34,711 nucleotides of DNA from an uncultured Spirochaetales bacterium (lineage in GTDB: Bacteria > Spirochaetota > Spirochaetia > Sphaerochaetales > Sphaerochaetaceae): assembly GCA_944390865.1 (NCBI GenBank), contig CALXRC010000024.1:1-34711 (forward strand). Direction: 5' to 3'. This document shows positions 15,121 to 21,773 of this stretch, in pieces; the first letter of the stretch is position 1, and each line of letters starts with the position of its first letter. Below the pieces are notes generated by a model, which was not told the origin of the DNA, ran no database searches, and worked only from the letters and a program-made list of their open reading frames with translations. The position numbers were made by a program, and so were the translations under genes.

Positions 15121-16383
15121 CTAGCCTGCGATAAGATCGAACAGGGAGAATCCAGTAAGAATGAGACAGACAACATAACAGATCGTCATGCAGATTCTGA
15201 GAGCTGTCGGAGCTCTGAGACCGCCTGTCGTGTCCTTTCTCCAGAGCATCAGTGTGACAAAGGCTCCGGCAACAGGAGTTGCGATGCATGTCGCGTAGTT
15301 TGCAATCAGGATCAGCTGCACGGGAGATCCGTTGTAGATGAAGCAGATCGCAGTACAGATGACGAGGATCACGATGCAGCCGTACTTGATCAGCTTGCTG
15401 TCAAGAGATGTCGACTTGTTGAAGCCGGCTGAAAGGAGGACAAGTCCGCGCTGAGTGTTTCCAAGCAGGGATGAGAATGCTGCACCAAGGAGCGCAATGC
15501 CCATGATCACATATGCGCCGCGTCCGAATACAGGAGCAAGCAGGTCAGCGAGCTGTGCAGGCTGGCTGATTGACACACCCTGCGGATGAAGGACAATCGC
15601 GCCGACAAGCATGATGGCAGCACTGATGAGAATGACGCATACGACATGTGCGATGGCATCAGCCCTCATGGCGCCGTTGAACAGATCAGCCTTTGTCCAT
15701 TTCTTTTCCTTTCCAAGATAAGTGCCGTAAATACCTGTCGTGATGGCAGCATGTGTGGACAGGAAGCCGAGAGCGGCGACTATGCTTCCCTCGGGGAAGT
15801 GTCCGACGGTGACAAGACCTTTTCCAAACTCGCCCCAGTCAGGTCCGCCTACTCCGACAAGCGTCACATAGAAGGCGATAATCATTGCAATGATGCAGAT
15901 CGTGATTCCCTTCTCAATCTTGGAGTAGACATTCTTTGCAAGATAAAGGACAAGCAGAATTGCGATCATGATGATTGAGCCGAGCTTCCAGTTGATGCCG
16001 AACAGCAGCTGAAGACCTGTGCCGGAGCCTGAGATATTGCCCATTGTGAAGAACAGGCAGGTCAGGAACAGGGCAATGCCTGTAAACCCGGCAGCGAACG
16101 GGCCGTAGTACTTTCTGATTGCGTGAAGTGTCGGCATGCCTGTCAGCATTGACAGACGGTAAGTCGTCATCACATACACTGAGCCCATAAAGGCAACAAG
16201 GATGTAGAGCCACATGAGGCTGTAGCCGTAGCTTGAACCGAGGTTCGCAGCCGTCGTGATGGCTCCCGGTCCGATGACAATGCCGCTGAGGATGATGCCG
16301 GGACCGACTTTCTTCAGAATTTCAACAAATGACAGTTTCTTGACCTTTGAAGGGTCAAAAGTTTCCTCTCTTTTTTCTTCCAT
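15121..16383 (-). CDS. Divergent Nramp-fold membrane transporter
   Basis: A 420-residue integral membrane protein with about eleven transmembrane helices and the LeuT-type Nramp fold. Helix 1 has GPGIILSGIVIGPGAITTAANLG (28-49), where true Nramp metal transporters have DPGN; here it reads GPGA (38-41). Helix 6 has GFLSTHAAITTG (206-217) in place of the MPHN metal-binding motif, so only the His is kept. Loss of Asp, Asn and Met ligands makes Mn/Fe transport doubtful. Co-transcription with a DHDPS/sialate-lyase family aldolase and control by LacI suggest an organic acid, sugar acid or a metal-substrate complex instead. This is inference. The start ATG at 16383 has no close Shine-Dalgarno sequence; GAGG lies 24 bases upstream, with a small hairpin in between. 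Confidence 0.78.
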   Translation of the reverse strand: MEEKREETFDPSKVKKLSFVEILKKVGPGIILSGIVIGPGAITTAANLGSSYGYSLMWLYILVAFMGSVYVMTTYRLSMLTGMPTLHAIRKYYGPFAAGFTGIALFLTCLFFTMGNISGSGTGLQLLFGINWKLGSIIMIAILLVLYLAKNVYSKIEKGITICIIAMIIAFYVTLVGVGGPDWGEFGKGLVTVGHFPEGSIVAALGFLSTHAAITTGIYGTYLGKEKKWTKADLFNGAMRADAIAHVVCVILISAAIMLVGAIVLHPQGVSISQPAQLADLLAPVFGRGAYVIMGIALLGAAFSSLLGNTQRGLVLLSAGFNKSTSLDSKLIKYGCIVILVICTAICFIYNGSPVQLILIANYATCIATPVAGAFVTLMLWRKDTTGGLRAPTALRICMTICYVVCLILTGFSLFDLIAG

Positions 16384-16390
16384 GTGGTAT

Positions 16391-16404
16391 CTGGCAGATG
16401 CCAG
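16391..16404 (-). promoter_or_regulatory. Small hairpin between GAGG and the transporter start
   Basis: CTGGCATCTGCCAG is a perfect inverted repeat (five base pairs with a four-base loop). Folding would bring the upstream GAGG to a normal distance from the ATG at 16383. A regulatory role is conjecture. Confidence 0.3.
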
Positions 16405-16425
16405 CCTCTTTTTGTCTTACTCAAA

Positions 16426-16451
16426 TGATGCCCTGTTGAGGCAGGGCATCA
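16426..16451. promoter_or_regulatory. Intercistronic hairpin between aldolase and transporter genes
   Basis: TGATGCCCTG / CAGGGCATCA is a perfect ten-base-pair inverted repeat with a six-base loop. On the minus strand only TTTGAG follows, so it is more likely an mRNA-stabilising or attenuating element than a full terminator. It probably sets different expression of the two genes of the operon. Confidence 0.55.
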
Positions 16452-16472
16452 TACACAATTGGATACAAAATC

Positions 16473-17447
16473 TCACTTCTTGAACTGAGACATGTCAACC
16501 TTGCCAAGCTGGCTCTTCTCGAGGCCGAGTGCAACCCAGGCCTTCTCTTCGTCATTGAGAGGAAGAACCGGCTTTCTCATGACTGCGTTGCTGAACACTC
16601 CTCTCTGATAGAGAGCTTCCTTGAGGCGGGCATGTGCCTCACCTGAAGGCTGGCCGCCGCCGTAAATGGCCTGTGAGATGTAGTAGATTCTGTTGGACCA
16701 GTCCTGAGCTTCCTTGAGAGTGTGCTTGTCAGGGTTGCGGAAGACTTCCCATGCCGGGCAGATCAGCTCAGGCACGCAGCCTGCAAAACCGATGAGGGCA
16801 CCGTCCATTCCGGGGAACCAGCTGACACACAGTGTCTCGTCATGGCATGTGATGAGAGAAATGTCCGGGCACTCCTTCCTGAGCTCTCTGACATCATGCT
16901 CATAGATCGATGTGACTCTTGTTCCCATCTTGATGCACTTCACGTGCTCGATCTCCTTGCACATCTTGATCAGTGTCTCGACAGGATAGAAAGCCTTGCT
17001 TGTTGCAGGATAGAGGTGAATGACGATATCGATATCAGCGCCTTCAGCAACGTCCTTAACATATTCAAAAGGAGCATCTGGGTTCATGCCGAAGCGGAGC
17101 CACATATGAGGCGGCATGAGAAGGATTGCATCAGCACCTGCAGCCTTGGCTTCTGCTGCCATTTCAATTGACTCGATTGTGTTCTCGCAGTTGATTCCGC
17201 TCACGATTGTCATCTTGTCGCCGACTTCCTCATTTGCGATCTCGATGATTCTCTTCCTTTCAGCTCTCCTCAGGCCTGTGATCTCTCCAGTATGTCCGTT
17301 GACGACGATGCCCTGAATGCCCTGATCATAGAAGCTCTTGATCCAGCGGAGATAGACTCTGAACTCCTCTTCGTTGATTGAATAATCCTCGTTGAGAGGT
17401 ACTGACACTGCAGGGAAGATTGTCTTGAAATTTTTGACTTTAGCCAT
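16473..17447 (-). CDS. Dihydrodipicolinate synthase / N-acetylneuraminate lyase family aldolase
   Basis: A 324-residue class I aldolase of the DHDPS/NAL superfamily, a cytoplasmic TIM barrel. The Schiff-base Lys is Lys173 (CIKMGT) and the catalytic Tyr is Tyr146 (IHLYPAT). The substrate carboxylate loop is NGHTGEITGL (50-59), equivalent to the GTTGE motif. The family includes enzymes acting on pyruvate-derived aldols: dihydrodipicolinate, sialate, 2-keto-3-deoxy sugar acids and hydroxyproline or keto-glucarate intermediates. The extended C-terminus (about 30 residues beyond DHDPS) and the WFPGMDG region argue against the lysine-pathway enzyme. Its genetic partners are an Nramp-fold transporter and a LacI regulator, so a catabolic role with an imported compound is likely. 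AAGGAG precedes the ATG. Confidence 0.83.
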   Translation of the reverse strand: MAKVKNFKTIFPAVSVPLNEDYSINEEEFRVYLRWIKSFYDQGIQGIVVNGHTGEITGLRRAERKRIIEIANEEVGDKMTIVSGINCENTIESIEMAAEAKAAGADAILLMPPHMWLRFGMNPDAPFEYVKDVAEGADIDIVIHLYPATSKAFYPVETLIKMCKEIEHVKCIKMGTRVTSIYEHDVRELRKECPDISLITCHDETLCVSWFPGMDGALIGFAGCVPELICPAWEVFRNPDKHTLKEAQDWSNRIYYISQAIYGGGQPSGEAHARLKEALYQRGVFSNAVMRKPVLPLNDEEKAWVALGLEKSQLGKVDMSQFKK

Positions 17448-17505
17448 AGTTTTCTCCTTTCATTTCATAAGCTGCAGATCATCAACCGCGCGACTTTGAT
17501 TTTCT

Positions 17506-17517
17506 GCAATCGTTTGC
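17506..17517. promoter_or_regulatory. LacI-type operator upstream of the aldolase gene
   Basis: GCAATCGTTTGC is a near-palindrome (GCAA...TTGC) with the central CG typical of LacI-family operators. It lies downstream of the predicted aldolase transcription start, where a bound repressor would block elongation. It closely resembles the second site at 17642-17653. Confidence 0.65.
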
Positions 17518-17532
17518 TTTATTTACGCTTAA

Positions 17533-17562
17533 ATTCTTTGCCCTTTCACTTTCCTTTGTCAA
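17533..17562 (-). promoter_or_regulatory. Promoter of the aldolase-transporter operon
   Basis: On the minus strand TTGACA (17562-17557) is followed after 18 bases by AAGAAT (17538-17533). The -35 is perfect, the -10 moderate. Confidence 0.5.
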
Positions 17563-17608
17563 AACAATTCTGAAATCTGCAAGAAATTGCATAATTTCAA
17601 CTGCAAGC

Positions 17609-17638
17609 TTTACAAATCTGCAAAATGTTGCATATAAT
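17609..17638 (+). promoter_or_regulatory. Promoter of the LacI-family gene
   Basis: TTTACA (17609-17614), 18 bases, then TATAAT (17633-17638). The transcription start would be near 17645, inside the operator at 17642-17653. Confidence 0.7.
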
Positions 17639-17641
17639 TAA

Positions 17642-17653
17642 GCAAACGTTTGT
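17642..17653. promoter_or_regulatory. LacI-type operator at the LacI transcription start
   Basis: GCAAACGTTTGT contains the perfect palindrome CAAACGTTTG, matching the PurR/LacI-family core. It overlaps the transcription start of the regulator gene and ends 16 bases before its ATG, so autorepression is expected. Confidence 0.75.
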
Positions 17654-17669
17654 AAAAAAGAAGGGTGAT

Positions 17670-18662
17670 ATGGCGACATTAAAAGATGTGGCAAAGCTTG
17701 CAAATGTCGATGTCAGCACAGTCTCCAGGGCGCTGAACAACACCTCCTATGTCCACCCTGAGACAAAGAAGAGGATATTTAATGCAGTGAAGGAGCTGAG
17801 CTACCATCCTAACATCCTTGCAAAGGGGCTGAGACAGGGAAAGAAGCACACAATCGCAATTGTCGTGCCGCGCATCTCCTACGCAGTCTATGCCGACATG
17901 ATTCCAGCTGTGACGCAGCAGGCTGAAAAGGAGAACTACCAGTGCATCATCTGCATAACGGATGATGAACTGGAAAAGGAACAGGAGATTCTGAGCCGGC
18001 TGCGCTCAGGGCTTGTCGACGGAATAATCATCACCTCCTGCGGCGGAAACAACAGAATACTGAGGGACATCAGCGCAGAAGGCATAAGCGTGCTGCAGGC
18101 GATCAGAAAGCAGGATGAGAATCTTTCTTCAATCATTCCTGATTACTATTCCAATGCCTATGAGGCTGTGAGATTCCTCTATGCAAAGGGATGCAGGAAC
18201 ATGGGGCTGATCATAGGCAATCTGGCCATCCACCCCTACCTTGAGCGCTACAACGGCTACATGAAGGCTGTCAGGGAACTGGATCTGGAACCTATGTTTG
18301 TCAAGGAAGACGGAGAGCCCAGTTCGTTCGAGTACGGGCTTGTATGCACAAAAAAGCTTTTCGAGCAGCACAGCAATATCGATGCAGTGCTTGCAAGCCT
18401 CGATATCCAGGGTCTCGGAGCCCAGAGGCAGCTGAAACTGATGGGGAAGCGGGTGCCTCAGGATGTCAAGCTCATCTCTCTTACAGGCATCCAGCTTGGA
18501 GAATACCTCGAGACCAGCATGACAAGCATGGAAATTCCGGCCCGGGAGATCGGCCAGGAAGCTGTAAATCTCCTTATCAGGGACATTGAGACAAAGGACA
18601 GCCACAAGAGCGTGAAGAAGCTCATCTACCAGTCAACTCTTGTCGAGAGAGAGACCACCTAA
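17670..18662 (+). CDS. LacI family transcriptional regulator
   Basis: A 330-residue repressor. The LacI helix-turn-helix is at residues 2-26 (TLKDVAKLANVDVSTVSRALN), followed by the hinge region (YHPNILAKGLRQGK). Residues 60-330 are a periplasmic-binding-protein-like sugar domain beginning HTIAIVVPRISY. The start at 17670 is chosen because the HTH begins directly after it and AAGGGTG lies upstream; an in-frame ATG at 17625 would place translated sequence over the promoter and operator. It is divergent from the aldolase-transporter operon, with one operator near each transcription start, so it very likely represses both. The inducer is probably the imported substrate or its aldolase product. 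Its stop overlaps the convergent membrane-protein gene by four bases. Confidence 0.88.
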   Translation: MATLKDVAKLANVDVSTVSRALNNTSYVHPETKKRIFNAVKELSYHPNILAKGLRQGKKHTIAIVVPRISYAVYADMIPAVTQQAEKENYQCIICITDDELEKEQEILSRLRSGLVDGIIITSCGGNNRILRDISAEGISVLQAIRKQDENLSSIIPDYYSNAYEAVRFLYAKGCRNMGLIIGNLAIHPYLERYNGYMKAVRELDLEPMFVKEDGEPSSFEYGLVCTKKLFEQHSNIDAVLASLDIQGLGAQRQLKLMGKRVPQDVKLISLTGIQLGEYLETSMTSMEIPAREIGQEAVNLLIRDIETKDSHKSVKKLIYQSTLVERETT

Positions 18663-19312
18663 GCCAGTTCTTTTCTGCTGAAAATGGAGACAAAGGTCCA
18701 GTGCCTGTCCATCCAGGAACCTATGAGGTCAACAGCCCAGCCTGTTGTCAGGGCCGCAGCGACAGTTCCCGCACCAAGCCCCTGAACTCTGCCGGTAAAG
18801 CCCAGAGTCAGCACAATCGTGACTGCAAGACAGACAACGTCAAATGAAATCTTGACCTTTGCATATGAAACCGATGTGATCTGTGACAGCTCACGCGGAA
18901 ACAGGTCTGTCGGGATCAGCGGCATCTGGCATCTGTTTGATGCCGCAATACCAAAAGCAATGATCACGTATCCGATGGCGAAATACGCTAAGCGCAGAGG
19001 AAGATTCAGAGGCAGAGCATAGACCCAGACAGTATGGATATCTGTGAAAATGCCGAAGAAAAAGCCCACGGCAAATGAAAGAAGATAGGTCGGAACTATC
19101 CTCTTCCGGCAGGCAAACAGCACCAGAATGAGAAAAGCCTGGAAGAGATATGTCCAGGTTCCTAAAGACAGAGCCGGCATTATCAGATTGAGAGAAAACG
19201 GCACACTTGAGATTGCTGATATGCCGGAGCCTGAATACAGAAGCAGAACAACCCCGAGGCTGTTCAATATAACTGCCAGAAGCAGCATCAGTTCTCCGCG
19301 GACAACACGCAT
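18659..19312 (-). CDS. YczE/YyaS/YitT-like integral membrane protein
   Basis: A 217-residue protein with about five hydrophobic membrane segments and typical features of the YczE family: an N-terminal RRGEL-like start, SLGVVLLLYSGSGISAISSVPFSL, the central LPLRLAYFAIGYVIIAFGIAA and the late VKISFDVVCLAVTIVLTLGF. YczE relatives are inner-membrane proteins of unknown or poorly defined function; one member in Bacillus affects lipopeptide production. The start at 19312 is chosen over a GTG at 19351 because AGGAGG lies seven bases before this ATG. The gene converges on LacI with a four-base overlap of the stop codons, so each may interfere with the other's transcription. Confidence 0.72.
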   Translation of the reverse strand: MRVVRGELMLLLAVILNSLGVVLLLYSGSGISAISSVPFSLNLIMPALSLGTWTYLFQAFLILVLFACRKRIVPTYLLSFAVGFFFGIFTDIHTVWVYALPLNLPLRLAYFAIGYVIIAFGIAASNRCQMPLIPTDLFPRELSQITSVSYAKVKISFDVVCLAVTIVLTLGFTGRVQGLGAGTVAAALTTGWAVDLIGSWMDRHWTFVSIFSRKELA

Positions 19313-19422
19313 GGCCGGCCTCCTGAGCCAGCGATTATAGTCACCCCGCACTCAGCCGGCAATAAGCTCAGAGATCAATGCAATCATTAATCATGAAAAA
19401 CACAAAGACTTCATCAGAAGGG

Positions 19423-19457
19423 AAAAGAGCCCGTCCTCCAACTTGCAGAAGACGGGC
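19423..19457 (-). terminator. Rho-independent terminator after the frameshifted lipoprotein
   Basis: On the minus strand GCCCGTC (19457-19451) and GACGGGC (19435-19429) form a seven-base-pair stem with a 15-base loop, followed by TCTTTTCCC. It lies 24 bases after the lipoprotein frame ends. Confidence 0.65.
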
Positions 19458-19480
19458 GCGAAAGTCAGTCAGGCCATCAG

Positions 19481-20970
19481 TCAGTCATCAAAAAACAGAT
19501 ACTCGTACGGCCCGTAAGACACTGTGATGTTTCTATACCGCAGATCGTGTGATGCTCGATCAAAGCGGTAATCATCGTCATCATCATGATCATCATGATC
19601 ATCATCGTTGTCATCATAGTCATCATCGCTCAGGTACCTTTCCCTGCCTTCAATGTCCTCTTCAAGAAGATCGTCCGCATCAAAGTCATCGTCATCCCTC
19701 GAAGGAGTTACAAGCAATGGGAAATCTTCTGACAGCGGAACAGCCGTGGTGATCTGATTGATCAATGCCTGATCATCAGTCTTATAACTGCCCTCTGTCC
19801 AATCTTTAGAATCAAGGTAGAGGTTAGCAGTTTCATTGCCACTACCATCAACACCTGAATGAGCAGCTGCCAGAACAATGTTGTTCTGTCCGTTAATAAT
19901 ATTTGAATCTGCGTCTCTCACGATTGAATGATAATACTTATTGTCAGCTTCATACGGAGCTGATGAGTTTACAAAAATAGCATTAGTTTATCAACAACAA
20001 GCCCGTTGACAATCTTTCCAGAAGCATTTTTCAAGGTACCGACAAAACAGTTTCTGAAGTCTATCTCAAAATCGTCGTTTGACTTCGGCAGCTCACCATA
20101 ATCAAGTTCTGTCAGTTCAATGTTTCTCAGCTCAATCTCAAGCTCTTCGATATTGTTTCCTGAAAGGCTAGGAAACGTGATGGAAGAAATGTCTGTCTTC
20201 TCTGGGCTGAGATTCCAATCTTCATCATAGCCGCCTATAAGCTTCAGCTCGATCTCGCTTTCATCTTTATAATAAGATTCCTGTCCCAGAGAAGCTAAAT
20301 TAAACTCACCTGCACTGCCGCTTTGGATCTTAATTGTAAGCTCATCATCGTCATACCTGTCATTGACTTTTTCCAGCTCGTCCATGACAGAGCTGAGGCT
20401 TTTGAATGGACTGCCGGAGCTTCCGTCTCCACCCTCCGGTGCATCAGGATTAAGATAATACCCGCGGTCAAATGTCGGACGTATGTACTCGATGTACTCA
20501 GGGTTGATGTGAATGGTCTGGCTGTCATCTTTGATGATATTCTGGATTTCAACAAGCACATCCCACCAGCTGTTAGGATAATCTTTTTTCAGTGCGGTCC
20601 TGCTGGCTCTTGTGATCTTCCACTCGTCAAAGACAAAGCCCGGCTTAGGACTTACTGAATAGGACACCTGTTCAGAGGCGACAGGAATGTCTGCTTCAAA
20701 CTCCACATCATTCGAACCGCTTGCGGTTTCTGTCTGGGCAGGCTTGAGCTGCGATGTGATATCCTCGCCCTCCAGAGTGACTGTTCCTGAGGCAAAGACA
20801 ACCGTATCTGATGCGGCTCTCTGTTTTGCTGATGACTGTGCTGCAGTTCCGGTTACTCTCACCTTTGCGGTTGATGCCCCGCTTCCGTCCGGCTGAGAAC
20901 AGGCGGACAGAGCAAGGATGAGGACAATCGCTAGGAAGGCAAGCAGACCAGTTTTTCTGTTTGTGATCAT
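19481..20970 (-). pseudogene. Choice-of-anchor Q-type beta-helix lipoprotein, frameshifted
   Basis: The first part (19969-20970, 333 residues) is a lipoprotein: signal peptide ending LILALSAC with Cys24, a Ser/Thr-rich linker, an Ig/big-like segment (SVSPKPGFVFDEWKI) and the characteristic beta-helix entry YYLNPDAPEGGDGSSGSPFKSL. It stops early at 19969 (VDKLMLFL-stop). In the next frame, sequence continues without a gap as FVNSSAPYEADNKYY and onwards to 19481, ending SYGPYEY, the usual C-terminal signature of choice-of-anchor Q beta-helix proteins (GAYEY). Restoring one base, either an A in the AAA at 19987-19989 or a T (A on the plus strand) in the five-base run at 19973-19977, gives a single protein of about 496 residues. 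The late part has an Asp/His-rich insert. AAGGAG precedes the ATG at 20970. A true mutation, phase variation, programmed slippage or a sequencing error are all possible. Confidence 0.75.
19571..19628. repeat. GAT/ATC triplet-rich repeat coding an Asp/His tract
   Basis: The stretch is built mainly of ATC/ATG/GTC triplets and on the minus strand encodes about 20 residues that are nearly all Asp, with a few His, Asn and Tyr. Triplet slippage would change its length without a frameshift. Asp-rich tracts of this type often bind Ca2+ or other divalent cations. Confidence 0.65.
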
Positions 20971-21172
20971 AGTGTGTTCTCCTTTTGGTGGAAGGAAGGA
21001 TAACATGCGCTTCAGAGAGCCGTAAACAAAATTTTTTGCCGCTGTCTGTGCTAAACAGACAAAAAGGTGTCAGTCATGAAAAATGTCAGATGCCTGGAAA
21101 TTTCGCGGTCCATGCACCACTTCTTTCTCCCTGTGACTAGGCCTGTTCTGGAAAAATCAATGAGCCTACCTT

Positions 21173-21706
21173 TCAAGATACCTTGATGAAGACGCGCCAT
21201 TCATTTCCGTCAAGATTCAGCTGATAGAGCCTGAATGTCACACTGATGTTCTTTGGCATCCACTGTTCTATATAGGAATACATGTACTTCATTCCGGCCC
21301 TCTTCATCACTTCTCCGCTTCTGGGATTATTCACGTCATGAGTCGCAGTGACAAAGCTGAAGCCGTCCTCTCTCAGCTTTCCGATGACTGCAGTGACGGC
21401 CTCGCTCATCAGCCCTCTTCCCTGATACTCCTTCATCAGGCCATAACCCAGGTCTGCAGCTCCATCTGGATCAGAAAATGTGATGTAGCCGACAGGCCTG
21501 GACTCATCATCCTTCAGGCAGAGCGCGAAGCAGTAATCCCCTTCAAGATGCTGATGAAGAAAGTCTTCTGCCTCAGCCGGACAGGCAAGCGGGAACCAAG
21601 GCAGGAAGCGGTTGAGCTCCCTGTCGCTGAAAATGGCATAGATGCACTCAATGTCATCATAAGTGAACGGGCGCAGCACCAGGCGCTCTGTGATAATCCT
21701 GCTCAT
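21173..21706 (-). CDS. GNAT family N-acetyltransferase (RimJ/RimL type)
   Basis: A 177-residue acetyltransferase. It begins MSRIITERLVLRPFTYDD, the normal start of RimJ/RimL-like GNAT enzymes. The acetyl-CoA pyrophosphate loop is YQGRGLMSEA (about 98-107; Q/R-x-x-G-x-G/A form). NPRSGEVMKRAGMKY (about 126-140) is the conserved final helix and strand. Members acetylate ribosomal protein N-termini, amino sugars or antibiotics; the substrate here is unknown. The start at 21706 is preferred over a GTG at 21742 because a TGCTATGAT extended -10 lies nine bases upstream and the gap to the divergent kinase would otherwise be only 31 bases. No Shine-Dalgarno sequence is seen. Confidence 0.8.
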   Translation of the reverse strand: MSRIITERLVLRPFTYDDIECIYAIFSDRELNRFLPWFPLACPAEAEDFLHQHLEGDYCFALCLKDDESRPVGYITFSDPDGAADLGYGLMKEYQGRGLMSEAVTAVIGKLREDGFSFVTATHDVNNPRSGEVMKRAGMKYMYSYIEQWMPKNISVTFRLYQLNLDGNEWRVFIKVS

Positions 21707-21715
21707 TTTGGGAAA

Positions 21716-21724
21716 ATCATAGCA
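21716..21724 (-). promoter_or_regulatory. Extended -10 promoter of the acetyltransferase gene
   Basis: On the minus strand TGCTATGAT (21724-21716) is an extended -10 element. Its predicted transcription start lies about three bases before the ATG at 21706. Confidence 0.45.
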
Positions 21725-21759
21725 GAAACTTTTGTTTCGCACACAGCCGCTTCAGGCCT

Positions 21760-21765
21760 TATAAT
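21760..21765 (+). promoter_or_regulatory. -10 box of the two-component system genes
   Basis: A perfect TATAAT ends eight bases before the ATG at 21774, so the predicted start of transcription is within about three bases of the start codon. No convincing -35 box is present, which suggests weak or activator-dependent expression. Confidence 0.5.
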
Positions 21766-21773
21766 GAACAGCC

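Noticed and set aside
17625..17669. Upstream ATG as the LacI start
   Set aside because: It would place coding sequence over a good -10 box and the operator. The helix-turn-helix begins just after the ATG at 17670, which has a ribosome binding site.
19313..19351. GTG at 19351 as the start of the YczE-like protein
   Set aside because: There is no ribosome binding site, whereas AGGAGG stands seven bases before the ATG at 19312.
19571..19628. Possible CRISPR or satellite array
   Set aside because: The units are single triplets within a coding frame, with no spacers.
19961..19995. Programmed -1 frameshift as the explanation of the broken lipoprotein
   Set aside because: The heptamer A-TTT-TTG does not follow X-XXY-YYZ and no strong downstream structure is obvious. 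A one-base loss in a short run is simpler, so the gene is listed as frameshifted.
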